64,000 nucleotides of DNA from Heliopora coerulea (taxonomy: Eukaryota > Cnidaria > Anthozoa > Scleralcyonacea > Helioporidae), in the NCBI GenBank assembly GCA_030142905.1, contig JASJOG010000119.1, forward strand, positions 586,501 to 650,500. Direction: 5' to 3'. The translations under genes were made by a program, and so were the position numbers. The notes under the pieces are model-generated. The model was not told where the DNA came from, searched no databases, and saw nothing but the letters and a program-made list of their open reading frames with translations. This document shows, in pieces, positions 13,786 through 25,135 of the stretch (within the stretch, counting starts at the first letter, position 1; every line of letters starts with the position of its first letter).

Positions 13786-15419
13786 GTTTTCTCAAGTTTT
13801 ACTTTATTTTTTCACTCCTGAAACTAGTGAATTCATCTCATGATTTGTTAAATAAAAAAATAATTACTTTACTGAGTAATTATTTTTCTATTGCTAGGAA
13901 ATTTTGGTTCCTTCTGTTTTCCTAAACCCTTTCCTACACACACCATTGCTGACTCACATCTCACATTTACATATAAATTACTTTAGCAAAATAAATGATT
14001 AAAAAAATAAGTAAATTACATTATACTAAACTTATCCTAACCCACCTAGTTACTAAAATTTTAACAGATGCCAAATTGTTCACCTAAGTCATCTATTGGG
14101 TTACTTTTAGTTAGACTAGACTTAACCTAGCTAGTTACTAACATTTTACTAAGTGCCAAATTGTTCCTAGATACAACAGTTGCTCTCGAGGAGACGACAC
14201 ATTTACTTGACCAAAGAGGGCTTTATGTTATTTAATACCATCTAACAATAAATCTGTCAATTCCCTTGTACTTTAATGCAGTATACATTGTGTTTCCTAC
14301 TTTTTTAGTTTTCGAAAGACTTCTTTTTTGTGTGTGTTTTGAACCCTTTAACAAGCAATCAGACATATCTATATGATCTAATATATGGAAATTGGATGCA
14401 AGAACAAATTTCAATAGATTTTCAAAAGGAAAAATTTGACCCATTAAAGGGCTATATCAAGTTTACAGATTAGGTCATAATGCTCATCTTGGCCAAAACT
14501 TGCTCAGTATTTTCCATTTTTTTTAACTGAATAGCAAAGTAGAAATGTGGCCATAAATAGTTTGTCTGCTTTCAGTGAGTAATTAAAAGATGAGTTTAAA
14601 AGAAAAGCTAGCACTTTGCCAAAACTGTGTACAAGGGAGTTGACATTAGAATAAAAGAAGTTGACATTAAAAAGCCAAATCACATTAGTGTCTTTCATGT
14701 TCCAAATAGGAAAATTGTTTTGTATTGTACCTGACCCTATTTTGGCCCTAATTATAGTATTGTTCCTTCTTCATGTCTTTCAGTTTTGATGTGTTAAAGT
14801 CATTAATTTTATGAATGTCAAAGTGAAAACCTTTTGTAAAATTGATAAACCATGTTTTGTTTTCTCCTAAAGATAGTCTAACCTTAGAAATAACAATCTC
14901 TTGTGATAGTGTCAGAGCCTCTGTCATGACACTTTTTATCTTCAACAACTCTGGTTTTATGTTCATTGTCAGAGCAAAAACATTTGAGTGAAAAGCCAAA
15001 AGGGTCAGGACACTGCCACAACTTACCAGATATGAAATTTATATTTCAAGCTAAAGCCCATCATCAGAGTAGTAACATGATGTTTTCACTCTAACAAAGG
15101 ACCTTTGCTTCAAATGTTAGATTGTTATCTAGTAAGTTTTGGCAGTTGCCTGACACTTGTGAGGGTTTTTTCCCACATCATGGAGCACTGCAGAGGCAGC
15201 ACTCTAGTTTTATTTCGTTGTATGAACATGAAAGACTAACAATGTTTTCTTGGCTGAATATATTTATACCTCTCCTCATTTGCATGGATTGTGGCATGAT
15301 TAAGGAATATAGAGATTCAAGATTTTGGTTTTCCTAGTAATTTCATAAGCATAGTGCACTAGCTCAGTTTTCTTGTCTTTCATGGCATTAAAGTTAAATC
15401 TATTTTCGTTCTTTTTCAG

Positions 15420-17677
15420 TTGTATTCTCACAATGTCAAGGAAAGTCTAACTGTTCTTAAAGAAATGCTTCTTGGACAAATATCATGGTAAGTTGCTTTA
15501 GTTTCCCCTGTCTCAAATTTGAACAGTAATTGAGTAGATGCCCATTCAAATTATTTCATATTATTTTTCCTATCTCGTTTTTTCTCTTTTGCCCTTTAGC
15601 TCATCAGTTGTCATGATTTTTCAAAAGTTTTAGAAATTGTATGCTTTTTTAATTAATTTTATTCCCTAAGAGTTTTCCTTACAAAAATGTTGGGAGTGAT
15701 GAGTTTGTCCTAATCATGCCAAAACCCAGAAAGATCTCTGTTATTACAGATTTGTTCTTCCATGCTAACATCTATGCTCCAAGTTATCATTTTTTCATTT
15801 AATTCAAAACGAATGTCCAATTTTAAATTGTTGAGTGTGATGTGTATCTTATGGTGGCAAACAAAATTTTTGAAAAGTTCATGTGGGAAAAACCCATTTT
15901 AACTCAACATTTGTTTTATGAAAGAGTTTCTGGTAGCTTGAAAAAAACAAAACAAAAAATAACCATCTTGCCCTTGAAAGATACCATTCTGGTATGATTT
16001 TTCTTTGTGTAAATTTTATTGAAATTCCATATAGGAAGGAATTAGCAGAATACAGCTTCAAACATTGATGAAAACAGATCTACCAACTTGTGAAAAAAGT
16101 TAATTTGAGAAATGAAACACTGAGATTTCAAGTTAAATTTAGTAGTTTCAGAAGAGTAATTGATATGATTCATGAAAATTACTTGTTTCTATATGGCTTA
16201 TTCATTTTAAGACAAAACAATTTCATTTTTTCAACTGCTTTTAAAGTGTTCTCTTTTTCTTTTCTTTTTGTTTAATTTTTCGTGTTATGTTATTTGTTTT
16301 GATCCATTAATTTATATGTTTTTTTTAGGATTTTTTTGAGACAAGATGAAAATATAAAAGTGATCTCAGCCTGGACTTGTTGCATAGGTAAGGGCCCTCT
16401 TTGGTCTTAGCAAAATGTGTCAACTACTACAATTAGTACAGTAGTATAATGAGGAACTCACGCTGGGTAGTAGTTTGCTCTCAGACATTGCTTCAATAAG
16501 TTGGAAGGATTTTGATCTGTTAGTGCTGTGTGGTCATCCAATCCATCAAGGGGATAAACATCTGGTTTCATCTGTTGTCTTTGTATCTTCTTTGGTATAT
16601 CAACAACCTGAAAAGGTGAGATCACAAAATGATCAGAGATATGTCACAGGTGCTTTAGAGAAATGGCTATAATTGGCTTTTGTGCTGTGGTTGTCATTGT
16701 GATGTATTATTGTCATGGTTGTCTTTTCATGCCCATAGCATACAGTAAAGTGTCAGATGCCATTCAGACTGATTAAGTTCTGGTGAAGTTTCTTTTACTA
16801 CCTAAAACCATAGATTCTCGGGACTGGGATCAATCGTGTAGTTATAGAATGCTGCTATATTGTAAAAATATCTGCATAAAAGATACAAAACACTGAAACA
16901 CTTTTCGTCTAGTAAAATAGATTAAGAAAGTTGTGCTAGCCAAGTGTTACTTTCCAAAATACAATAGTGAAACACTAAAGTTCTGTTGTGGCCTTTTCTA
17001 TTCTATTTGTTTCTTCAAGTAGCACAGTTGTAATGGTTAACTGTTAGCCTTTTGTTGATTATAAATTTGCTTCAGCTCTATGTAGAAATGTAACATGGAT
17101 GCCTGTATAATCTGTCACAATTACCATAGTAATACCTAATGGATTTATAGCTGCTGCCTAAGTGATCTTATATTAATCTAATTCTCTGTATGATACTTTG
17201 CTCATGATTTTTTCATGTAGTCTAAGAGCTTAAATATTTACCAAAAAGTGCTAAAGTTTATCAATAAGATTATATTGGGTTTTGAAATTTAAAATTGCAA
17301 TAGTTACATAGAAAGTGTAAGTCAGGTAAAAGAGACTTGAGTGTAACAAAATTCATTGTATCAAATGGTAATCATACTTGCAGATCTTATGTAATGTTTA
17401 ATAAACCTGCAGTTGTGCTTTATTGGGTTTAAAGCATAAAACAACAGCTTTTAGATCTGATAAAGTACATACCACAAGTTTTTATTTTCTTTTAAACAGC
17501 TTAAAAAACAAACCATTTAGTAATTACATTATTTCACTTAAAAGCGAAGTAGCTAGAGTAGTGTTGTTTGATCCTCTGAAACTAACAAACTTTTCAAAAA
17601 CAACTGGCAAATCTTTATCACACTTCAAAACACTCTATTTTCATGATCTTCCACAGTGTTTTTTTCTCACAAAATGA
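15420..17677 (+). CDS. 3' end of an unrecognised multi-exon gene (five exons)
   Basis: Five exons have consensus splice sites and matching phases throughout: 15,420-15,487, 16,329-16,387, 16,485-16,615, 16,739-16,782 and 17,500-17,677 (stop TGA at 17,675). Together they encode 159 residues without a stop. The peptide starts LYSHNVKESLTVLKEMLLGQ, passes through SWKDFDLLVLCGHP, and ends HFKTLYFHDLPQCFFLTK. Five independent junctions all keeping frame argues strongly for a real gene. The first exon follows a phase-0 acceptor (TTCTTTTTCAG), so the gene continues leftwards into the 5-15 kb region, where I could not assemble it. The composition is that of a soluble, helical (HEAT-like) protein. I do not recognise the family and assign no function. 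Confidence 0.55.
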
Positions 17678-17839
17678 CCTTTACGTTGCAAGTGATTGCT
17701 GTGATAACATTATAATATCACAAATATGGTCAAAATATTGTTGCTTTGAAACAATTTTTCACTGGAAAGTATTATGAGAATAGCTATCCAAAAAGTGTTG
17801 GTTTGACTATCCATTTAGTTTTCCTCACCACTGACTATC

Positions 17840-18370
17840 TTTTTATAAAGAAAGTGGAAAAGAGCCCATGTTGGCATTAAGCGATGAATTGAGTTTGTGG
17901 ATAAGCAGACTTTCTCTGACAAGAAGTTCAGAGTTGAAAGAAGAAGAAGACAAGATAGTGAAGTCATCAGGCGAGACAGGGTGTCCAGTGTCACAATGAT
18001 GGGACAGGATGCTAGTTGGAGGAGGATTGACTCGTTTTTTGCCAGTAAGGGCAGAAATGCCCAAGTGCTCTGAGATTCGTGTGGAGAAGCCAACTTGTAT
18101 GTCGGCCAGACGAGTCGGCTTCTCCACACACGAATCTCAGAGTACTTGGGCATTTCTGCCCTTACTGGCAAAAAACGAGTCAATCCTCTTCCGACTAGCA
18201 TCCTGTCGCATCGTGACACTGGACACCCTGTCTCGCCTGATGACTTCACTATCTTGTCTTCTTCTTCTTTCAACTCTGAACTTCTCATCAGAGAAAGTCT
18301 GCTTATCCACAAACTCAATCCATCGCTTAATGCTAACATGGGCTCTTTTACACTTTCTTTATTTTAAGAC
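17840..18370. pseudogene. Head-to-head pair of Penelope-like element fragments (GIY-YIG endonuclease C-terminus)
   Basis: The plus strand from 18,095 reads YVGQTSRLLHTRISEYLG, then ILSHRDTGHPVSPDDFTIL and RESLLIHKLNPSLNANMGS. The minus strand over 18,127-17,843 encodes nearly the same peptide. The arms (about 17,848-18,091 and 18,118-18,362) are inverted repeats around a ~25-bp centre. The YVGQT..L..RI.EH pattern is the second half of a GIY-YIG endonuclease domain, which Penelope-like retroelements carry C-terminal to their reverse transcriptase. Only the C-terminal part is present in each arm, with small differences between them, so both are relics. Confidence 0.65.
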
Positions 18371-18518
18371 CTTTTGTTTCTCAACCCTTCCATTACATCT
18401 CAGTCTGCTGTTTCCTTGTGCCCTTCCCACTTCCGCTCCTACGCCAATATCTCGTTTACTTATCATGTAACATACCATTATATATCATCACCTTGTAATA
18501 TAGTTTTTCATTCATTCT

Positions 18519-18549
18519 CTGAGGATGTTGCGTGTAGCAACAAAACGTT
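18519..18549 (+). ncRNA. Hammerhead-ribozyme-like motif, degenerate (Penelope 3' region)
   Basis: The core strand CTGAGGA (matching CUGANGA) is followed by a 5-bp stem GTTGC-GTGTA-GCAAC and then AAAACGTTA, where the canonical core has GAAAC. Type I hammerhead motifs are known in Penelope-like elements. This copy lies about 160 bp after the end of the GIY-YIG coding fragment, the expected place. The G12-to-A change predicts little or no activity. Confidence 0.45.
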
Positions 18550-18759
18550 AGAATTACATTTTAAACCTTTAATATGCCTATTTTGCATGTTTTTTGCTGG
18601 GCTTTATTATTTCTTCTCCATCTGCGATTCCCGCCTGGTACCTCTGTCGGCCGTATTTTGACTATCTTTTTATGTAGTTTACCACCATTGCAATGTTCTC
18701 AGGCAATTGTACTTTACAACCACATGGCAATCATGTTCACATTTAAGGACTATTATTAA

Positions 18760-20020
18760 CATAGATACACTGTTGTATTTTGTGGTAAATTAAAAAACTA
18801 TCCCAGGCAATAATGGATGCAATCCAGTGTTATAATATTACAGGTGTTCTACACAACTTCCTGTGGCTAAGTTATTATTACTATTTATATTGAATAAGTT
18901 GTGTTAAAAAAACTAAGTATATTTTCTTAACTGCCAACCTTTCATGTAGTTGACATGGAACTTCCTTTGAGTATTGAGTCAAATGATGTTTGCAGAAAGT
19001 CTTATATCAAGTAATAACATTTTTGTTGATTCTACAAGACTAGGCTGTATTTCTAGCACAATTTAGAAGTCCTGAAGTTAAGAAGCAAGGCATGACCTGA
19101 TAGTGATTTAATGCTCCATTAAACTGTTAAGACTATTGGACATAATCTTAGCTCTTCATTTATGTATGCAGTGTTTTGCACAAGTTATGCTGAAGTTTTA
19201 TAATTATGTATTAATTTTTTAAAGAACCTATCATTAATTTGGTTGTAAACTCCTTATATATCCGATATCCTATAACTTTTGCTAATCAGTTTTGAAAGAA
19301 TGTAGCAGCATTTTTAATTAAGGTCATTTTTGTCATAAAAATTTTAAATCAGGTTACATGGTAGTTCTTTATCAAAAATAAAATCTTCAATCATGGCACT
19401 CTGATTTCCTCCATGCTATGGCATTGTTTTTGCAACAAAAAAGTACAGTTTTTGTGTTCGTTGTAGTTGTAGTTTCAGCAATAAATTTAGCAAGCTTACC
19501 ATTTGTCCATTAAACTGGAGTAGCACTTTCCATGCATCTGAATTTGGGCATAGCATAGTTCTTCAAGTTGGTCTGTTGTCGTGTCTCAATAACTTCATGG
19601 AGTAGTCTACATGGAAAGAGATCATATACTGATCAGAAATTGATTTTTCACCAAGTTCATTTTCATCAGTGTAGATATTATTGCTCAGAGCCAACATTTA
19701 CAGTTAAATCTACACCTAAATTTTAATTTTTTGCAACTCACCACTTGCCATCTAAAGTAGTGTGGGATTTTGATCCATCAGAATCTTGAAGTCAGATCTT
19801 GGTTAGACATTGTGTTTTGACTTTTAGGAGAAATCTAAAGAGAGAGAGAAGTCATACATTGATTAGGAGTTTATTAGCATTGAGTTCATTTCTGTCAGTT
19901 TAAGCATCATTAGTTCCTGCCATTATTGAACTTTAAAACTATGTTTAAGATATTTTCATTTATGTTTCCTTTCATGATGTGACTGTTATATATTTTGGGT
20001 ATTTATTATAACAATGGTCT
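18760..20020. other. No recognisable gene; diverged tandem duplication at 19,495-19,960
   Basis: On the minus strand, similar ~47-bp blocks (ATTCAGATGCATGG... and ATTCTGATGGATCA...) each end at a donor-like GG(C/A)AA(G/A)TG|GT(A/G)AG, near 19,510 and 19,745. They are followed by similar ~190-bp flanks. They could be duplicated minus-strand exons or just a diverged repeat; no reading frame links them convincingly. Confidence 0.35.
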
Positions 20021-20023
20021 TAC

Positions 20024-20170
20024 CTTGAATACCATTATTTTCTGGTACAAGAACTTTCGTCTCCTTGCAATAACTGGGTTGTGGTCTGGTTTTTCTGAGA
20101 TGGGCATCTTTTTTTGTTGTTCTTGGAATAAACTGAGATCTGAATTGGAGTAAGAATTGATAGAAGGCAT
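20024..20170 (-). CDS. Putative first coding exon of a minus-strand gene
   Basis: A minus-strand exon with acceptor TCCCTGTTTAAG|AC at 20,178 and donor TTCAAG|GTAAGA at 20,024 contains an open frame starting at the ATG of 20,170. It begins MPSINSYSNSDLSLFQEQQK and ends in RRRKFLYQKIMVFK: 49 residues, ending in phase 0. Upstream, a 5' exon near 20,540-20,640 would supply the leader. I could not find the next coding exon; the first downstream acceptor candidates run into stops. The peptide is not recognised. It could be a false exon. Confidence 0.3.
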
Positions 20171-20625
20171 AGAAAAGTCTTAAACAGGGATAAAAAAAAA
20201 AGTGATAAAACACCAAGTGGAATATTAAGGAGAATGAAAGAAAGAGGAGAAAGAACAAAAATAATGAATGACACAACAGTATAGGAAAACAGGAGGGTGA
20301 AGAATATACCAAATTTGGGGAGGAGTGATAACGTTAAATTATAGTTTAAAGTAGGAGATTTTATACAGTTCATAATAATATAATCTGTATAGTTTATAAC
20401 AACAACGTCTTTGAGATAAGATCTTCAAGAGTAATAATCCTTAATCAAGTTTGTCAACTCGGTTAACCTGACTTAAGCATATTGTGTTAAAAAGGACTAA
20501 AAACTTTTAAAACTTACAAAATCGAAGTCTTATACTTACAGGATAGCAAAAATATCCAACGGTTGTCTCTCTGTAGCCTTTTAAAAGTTACTTTAATTGT
20601 TTTTCAAAACTTCAAGCTATCGGCC

Positions 20626-20637
20626 GCCATCTTGGAA
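20626..20637 (-). promoter_or_regulatory. YY1-like promoter element with adjacent 5' exon
   Basis: The minus strand reads CCAAGATGGCGGC, a full match to the animal YY1 core (AAGATGGCGGC), which is usually found just downstream of transcription starts. About 85 bp further along the minus strand is a strong donor, CCT|GTAAGTATAA (exon edge at 20,540). Together they look like a promoter and non-coding first exon of a minus-strand transcript that would splice to 20,178. Confidence 0.4.
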
Positions 20638-21329
20638 TCGGCCACATGGTCTCTTGTTAAGCCATTTTTTCATTAAGTCTTTCCACCAAATTTTCTTCAA
20701 ACGTCAATTTTGACATTCTGGACATCTTGGATACTTCCTGACGATATTTTGAGAATTCTGATATTGTTTTATAGCCATATTTTCCCATAAAACGGACAGT
20801 TATGGGTCTTCGTTTGAAGACCTTCATACCACATGCGTTCTTCTTGCTTAGTGACCTTTCCTCGCTGTTTACCGCCCTAGTTGTGTTCACGTGTGTTTGA
20901 TTTCTCGTTAGTTTACTTAAAGAAACCCAAAAACGGTTTTAAAGTGGACTGATATAGTAAATGCAGTCAATTTCTCGACGTTAATGTAGTTGTCTTAACC
21001 ATTTGTCATCTTTCAGCTCTTGTTTTGTCTAAATAATCTTTAAATTTCACAGTTCTTATTAATTTTTTTTTCGTTCTCTTATTTTTCAAAGAAAACAGTA
21101 GAACAATTAGAAATTGGCTTGTGTCGCTTGATCGGGTGGCTGATAGTGTAAGGCTTCTCACCAGTGATGGTGATAAGTGTCGAAGGATCGAACCTCGCAA
21201 GATGGTCGGTTGCTGAAACATGACGGCCGAAAGTGAAAGAAGAGCGGAGGAAGAAGAAAGTAGGAGAAGAAGGTAAAAAAAAAAGAAAAAAATTTTAAAA
21301 ACGAAAACATTTTTATTCCCTGTCATCTT

Positions 21330-22320
21330 GTTCAGTCATTGTCTGTTCAGAGGCCATGTCGCTAATCTACCTATGTCTGCGTGTTTTTCGCACTCGAGAT
21401 GTGACTGTGTGTAATTGTACTGCATGTTGAGGTGTATACTAGAAACCCCTGTCGATTTGAGAGGACGTGTAGGTAATATGGCTGTAAGTATATTGATATA
21501 GTATAGTGTAGTGTAATCAATCTTACTTACCTTTACCTCCTTCCACGCTTGTTATATACCGAGAATATTTTTTGTCCCAAAACATTATGGGACATTATAA
21601 TTAAATATTCATGTTACTACGACTTTTTTATTATAGTTTATTACTAAGTTAGCTAATTGGGCGATGACTTGGATGGCTTAGAGGAACTGTCTAGTGGTGG
21701 GTAAACTAGCGACTGATGTTCGATTCTTTGTACTATGTACATCTAACCTTTCGTTGAGTTCAACAGTTGAAAAGAACATGATACTTCCTTATGTTCAAGT
21801 ATAAGTCTTAAACATTTCAATGGAAGTAAACATCAACAGGTAAAGCTCCTACAAGAGAGCTTAAGAAGATATGAACTTTAAAAACTTGAAGATGACAACA
21901 GTTCTGAACTTGTATTATACAGCGCGCATTCTTGACAATATATTGTGGGACACTTCTTGGTGAATTATTTTGACGTATTATTGGGTCATTTATTTACTTA
22001 TTTTTTCACATGTTTTGAAGGGGAACACCTGTATTAAATTTGAAGAGATAATATTCTTATTTCCTTCGTTTTAAGAGTTCTGTACAATTCATACGCAGAA
22101 TGAATGGTGCTGGAGTATTGTACTATGTCTTCTTGAAAGCCGTCTGGCTGGGTCGTTTGAAGATCCTATCAGCGTTATGGGACAAATATAAGGTTAAGAT
22201 ATCGAATGGCCTCCAGTTGTAATAAGGTATTCCGCCCAGAATGGTGCTTTGAACGTTGTCTCGATTTACAACGTAGTCACGAGGAGTCTTGTGTCATGAA
22301 TAACCGTTTGAATAAACTAA
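21330..22320. other. No recognisable gene
   Basis: Mixed-composition intergenic sequence. I see no domain, repeat or convincing splice-flanked frame here. Confidence 0.5.
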
Positions 22321-22323
22321 AAT

Positions 22324-22535
22324 GAACCCTTCACCGCGAGAGTCTTCCCTTTGACGGGGAAAATCGTCTGCTGTTAGCCAAGGTAAAATAATAGAAGACT
22401 TATCCCGCAGTGAAAGAGTTTATTGAGATAGTTATAACCATTTACTTCCAGATCTCTTCTCCTTGACGAGTAAAATCGTCTGCCGTTAGTCAGAGTAAAA
22501 TAATAGAAGAATGACCCTGTCGGGAAAGACTTAAA
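22324..22535. repeat. Two MITE-like ~100-bp elements in tandem (copies 2 and 3)
   Basis: Both copies contain TTGACG(G/A)G(G/T)AAAATCGTCTG, GTTAG(C/T)C and GTAAAATAATAGAAGA. They are relatives of the element at 3287-3385. They are 15 bp apart and in the same orientation. Confidence 0.6.
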
Positions 22536-22704
22536 CCGACAAATGGCCTCGTTGCATTATAAGGAGTTTGTTTAGAATGGGGCAGCCTTGAGGTTCTCCT
22601 CATTTTGAAGCTAGTCATGGCAACTCCTGCATCAGGAGTAATCTTTTACCATAAACCAAAAGTTGAACCGACCAATGGCCTCCTTATGCCATGATATTCC
22701 ATGT

Positions 22705-23975
22705 TATTCTCTCCACGTGCTCTGTACAAGGGTGTTGTTGCCCCCACGTGCCCTGTACAGGGTATTGTTGCTCCCACGCGCCCTGTACAGGGTATTGTTG
22801 TCCCACGTGCCCTCTAAAGGGTGTTGTTGCCTCCATGTGCTCTGTACAGGGTACTGTTACTCCCACGTGCTCTGTACAGGGTATTGTTGCCCCCACGTGC
22901 TCTGATGTAGTATGTACGGGGTGTTGTTGCCCCCACGTGCCCTGATGTGGTCTGTACAGGGTGTTGTTGCCCCCACGTGCCCTGATGCGGTCTGCACAGG
23001 GTGTTGTTTCCCCCACGTGCTCTGATGTGGTCTGTACAAGGTGCTGTTGCCCCCACGTACTTTGTAAAGGGCGTCGTTGCCCCCACATGCTCTGTAAAGG
23101 GTGTTGTTGCCTCAACGTGCTCTGTAAAAGGTGCTGTTGCCCCCACGGGCTCTGTACAGGATACTGTTGCCCCCACGTGCTCTGTACAGGGTATTGTTGC
23201 CCCCACGTGGCCTGATGTGGTCTGTACAGGGTGTTGTTGCCCCCACGTGCCCTGATGTGGTCTGTACAGGGTGTTGTTGCCCCCACGTGCCCTGATGTGG
23301 TCTGTACAAGGTCCTGTTCCCCCCACGTACTCTGTAAAGGGTGTTGTTGCCTCCACGTACTCTTTAAAGGGTGTTGTTGCCCCCACGTGTTCTGTAAAGG
23401 GTGCTGTTGCCCCCACGTGCTCTGTAAAGGGTGTTGTTGCATCCACGTCCTCTGTAAAGGGTGTTGTTGCCCCCAAGTGCTCTGTAAAGGGTGTTGTTGC
23501 CCCCACGTGCTCTGTAAAGGGTGTTGTTGCCCCCACGTGCTCTGTAAAGAGTGTTGTTGCCCCCACGTACTCTGTGAAGGGTGTTGTTGCCTCCACGTCC
23601 TCTGTAAAGGGTGTTGTTGCCTCCACGTGCTCTGTAAAGGGCGTCGTTGCCCCCATGAGCTCTGTAAAGGGTGCTGTTGCCCCCACGTGCCCTGTAAAGG
23701 GTGTTGTTGCCTCCACGTACTCTGTAAATGGTGTTGTTGCCCCCACGTACTCTGTAAAGGGGTCGTTGCCTCCACGTGCTTTGTAAAGGGTGTTGTTGCC
23801 TCCACGTACTCTGTTAAGGGTGCTGTTGCAACCACGTACTCTGTAAAGGGTGTTGTTGCCTTCACGTACTCTATAAAGGGCGTCGTTGCCTCCAGGTGCT
23901 CTGTAAAGGATGTTGTTGCCTCCACGTACTCTGTAAAGGGCGTCGTTGCCTCCACGTGCTCTATAAAAGTAGGGG
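22705..23975. repeat. 30-bp E-box minisatellite, ~40 units
   Basis: The base unit is 30 bp (GTGTTGTTGCCCCCACGTGC then TCTGTAAAGG). Longer 40-bp variants, in which TCTGTAAAGG is replaced by CCTGATGTGGTCTGTACAGG, lie mainly at 22,890-23,310. Because 30 is divisible by three, long Cys- or Thr-rich frames open on both strands in several registers, the longest being 435 codons on the minus strand. The 40-bp variants shift register and no start or splice context is visible, so I read it as non-coding. Most units contain the palindrome CACGTG, the E-box/G-box core bound by bHLH factors. Confidence 0.85.
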
Positions 23976-24145
23976 TTCTTATCTTTATCATATGAAGAAG
24001 ACGGTTAATTTTTCTTTTCTTTATTTGTGTAACATTTCAACTACAAACGATATCCAAAAGATTGTTGTTTGCTATCTGTTGAGCAGAGACACTTATTTCC
24101 TTATTTTAAGACATACAGCCAGACCGAGACACAAAATCTAACCCT

Positions 24146-24241
24146 AACTCTTTCGGATCCATACCCGACTTTGGTATTTTACTCTGGGTAACCCCAGACA
24201 ATTTCACAGGAGAAACCTCTTGGACAGGTAAGGGTAAACCT
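24146..24241. repeat. MITE-like ~100-bp element, copy 4 (reverse)
   Basis: The conserved blocks GGTATTTTACTCTGGGTAAC and AGACAATTT with GAGAAACCTCTTGGACAGG are the reverse complement of the 3287-3385 copy. Confidence 0.55.
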
Positions 24242-24689
24242 TTACCCAAACTCGAACCCTGGTTGTAACACTGATCTCAAATTCAGCCAGCTCGAAGTGC
24301 TGAGGCTAAAACTTTTTAAAACGTCAACGAGAAAAAAGGAATTCCCTGGAAAATTCGAAAATCGTTAAGCGCCAGCGTCGATCTTCAGGCGCTCCGAGCG
24401 GCAGTTGATTGGGAAGCTATGAAGCTGGGAAGAACACCACGCCTAGCAGCAACAAAAAAATTCCTGTAACAAATAAATAGAAAACATCTATTTAGTGGTT
24501 GTATACAAGTTTACATCAATCATTTGTCCAAACAATCAGGTAAAGTTATCAGTTAAAAACAAACCACAAAGGGTTCATCAATTGTCTACCAAGGCGACTA
24601 TCTCGGGGGTTTAAAGACAAAATAGTCATAATACCTTTGCCCTCCAGCAGTAGTGATCAATTGCCACCTACCCATGAGTAACAACTAAG

Positions 24690-24724
24690 AGTTTTAAGCT
24701 TATTTATTTATTTATTTATTTATT
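24690..24724. repeat. (TTTA)n microsatellite
   Basis: Seven or so TTTA units. The 24,250-24,690 stretch to the left holds nothing recognisable. A tail of this kind could mark the end of an inverted LINE, but no coding part is visible. Confidence 0.7.
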
Positions 24725-25093
24725 GACTTGCTGTATCTTATAAGATACTAGCCAGAGTACCCAGGCTTCGCCCGGGATTATGGAGAACAAATGAAAAAGT
24801 TCCCTTTTCTTTCAAATATGATTTTAGAAAATTGAATGGTTCCTCACGAAGATTTGTGCACAGAGCACCAGAGATATGTGTAGATGTTATTGTTTCTGTA
24901 CCATGGTTTGTTTTTTTTGAGGTATTGATAGCTAATATTACTAATCTGGTCATGGTGAGTTCGAATATGTAATTGAATCTTATGTAAGTCTTGTGGTTCT
25001 GGAGTTTTAAGGTAACAGACAAACGCCGTGACGCTCCAAATTTATATGTACAGGATGTGGTATATATATAGGCCGAAACGGTTCCGTCTGTAG

Positions 25094-25094
<1 letters not shown>

Positions 25095-25125
<31 letters not shown>
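25095..25125. repeat. (AT)n microsatellite
   Basis: About 14 AT dinucleotides lie directly before the reverse-transcriptase region of the Penelope-like element. Confidence 0.85.
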
Positions 25126-25126
<1 letters not shown>

Positions 25127-25135
25127 ATATCCTGA

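Larger units (their letters stand above)
5571..15400. other. AT-rich intergenic or intronic DNA with isolated exon-like stretches
   Basis: No continuous gene can be assembled. Three stretches have an open frame with a good splice signal and could be upstream exons of the gene ending at 17,677. The first, 5575-5636, starts with ATG and ends CAA|GTAAGT. The second, 6036-6127, follows the acceptor TGTGTTTTAG, is Cys-containing and ends at the donor GTATGC. The third, 10,316-10,416, ends AA|GTAAGT. Their phases do not join directly to each other, so at best exons are missing. The rest shows only AT-rich sequence and poly(A/T) runs. Confidence 0.35.

Noticed and set aside
15122..15337. 71-codon plus-strand frame as the exon before 15,420
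   Set aside because: No donor in the phase 0 needed to join the exon at 15,420.
22684..23991. 435-codon minus-strand and several plus-strand frames in the 30-bp array
   Set aside because: Unit length divisible by three opens frames on both strands. The 40-bp variants shift register, and no signal peptide, splice site or start context is visible.
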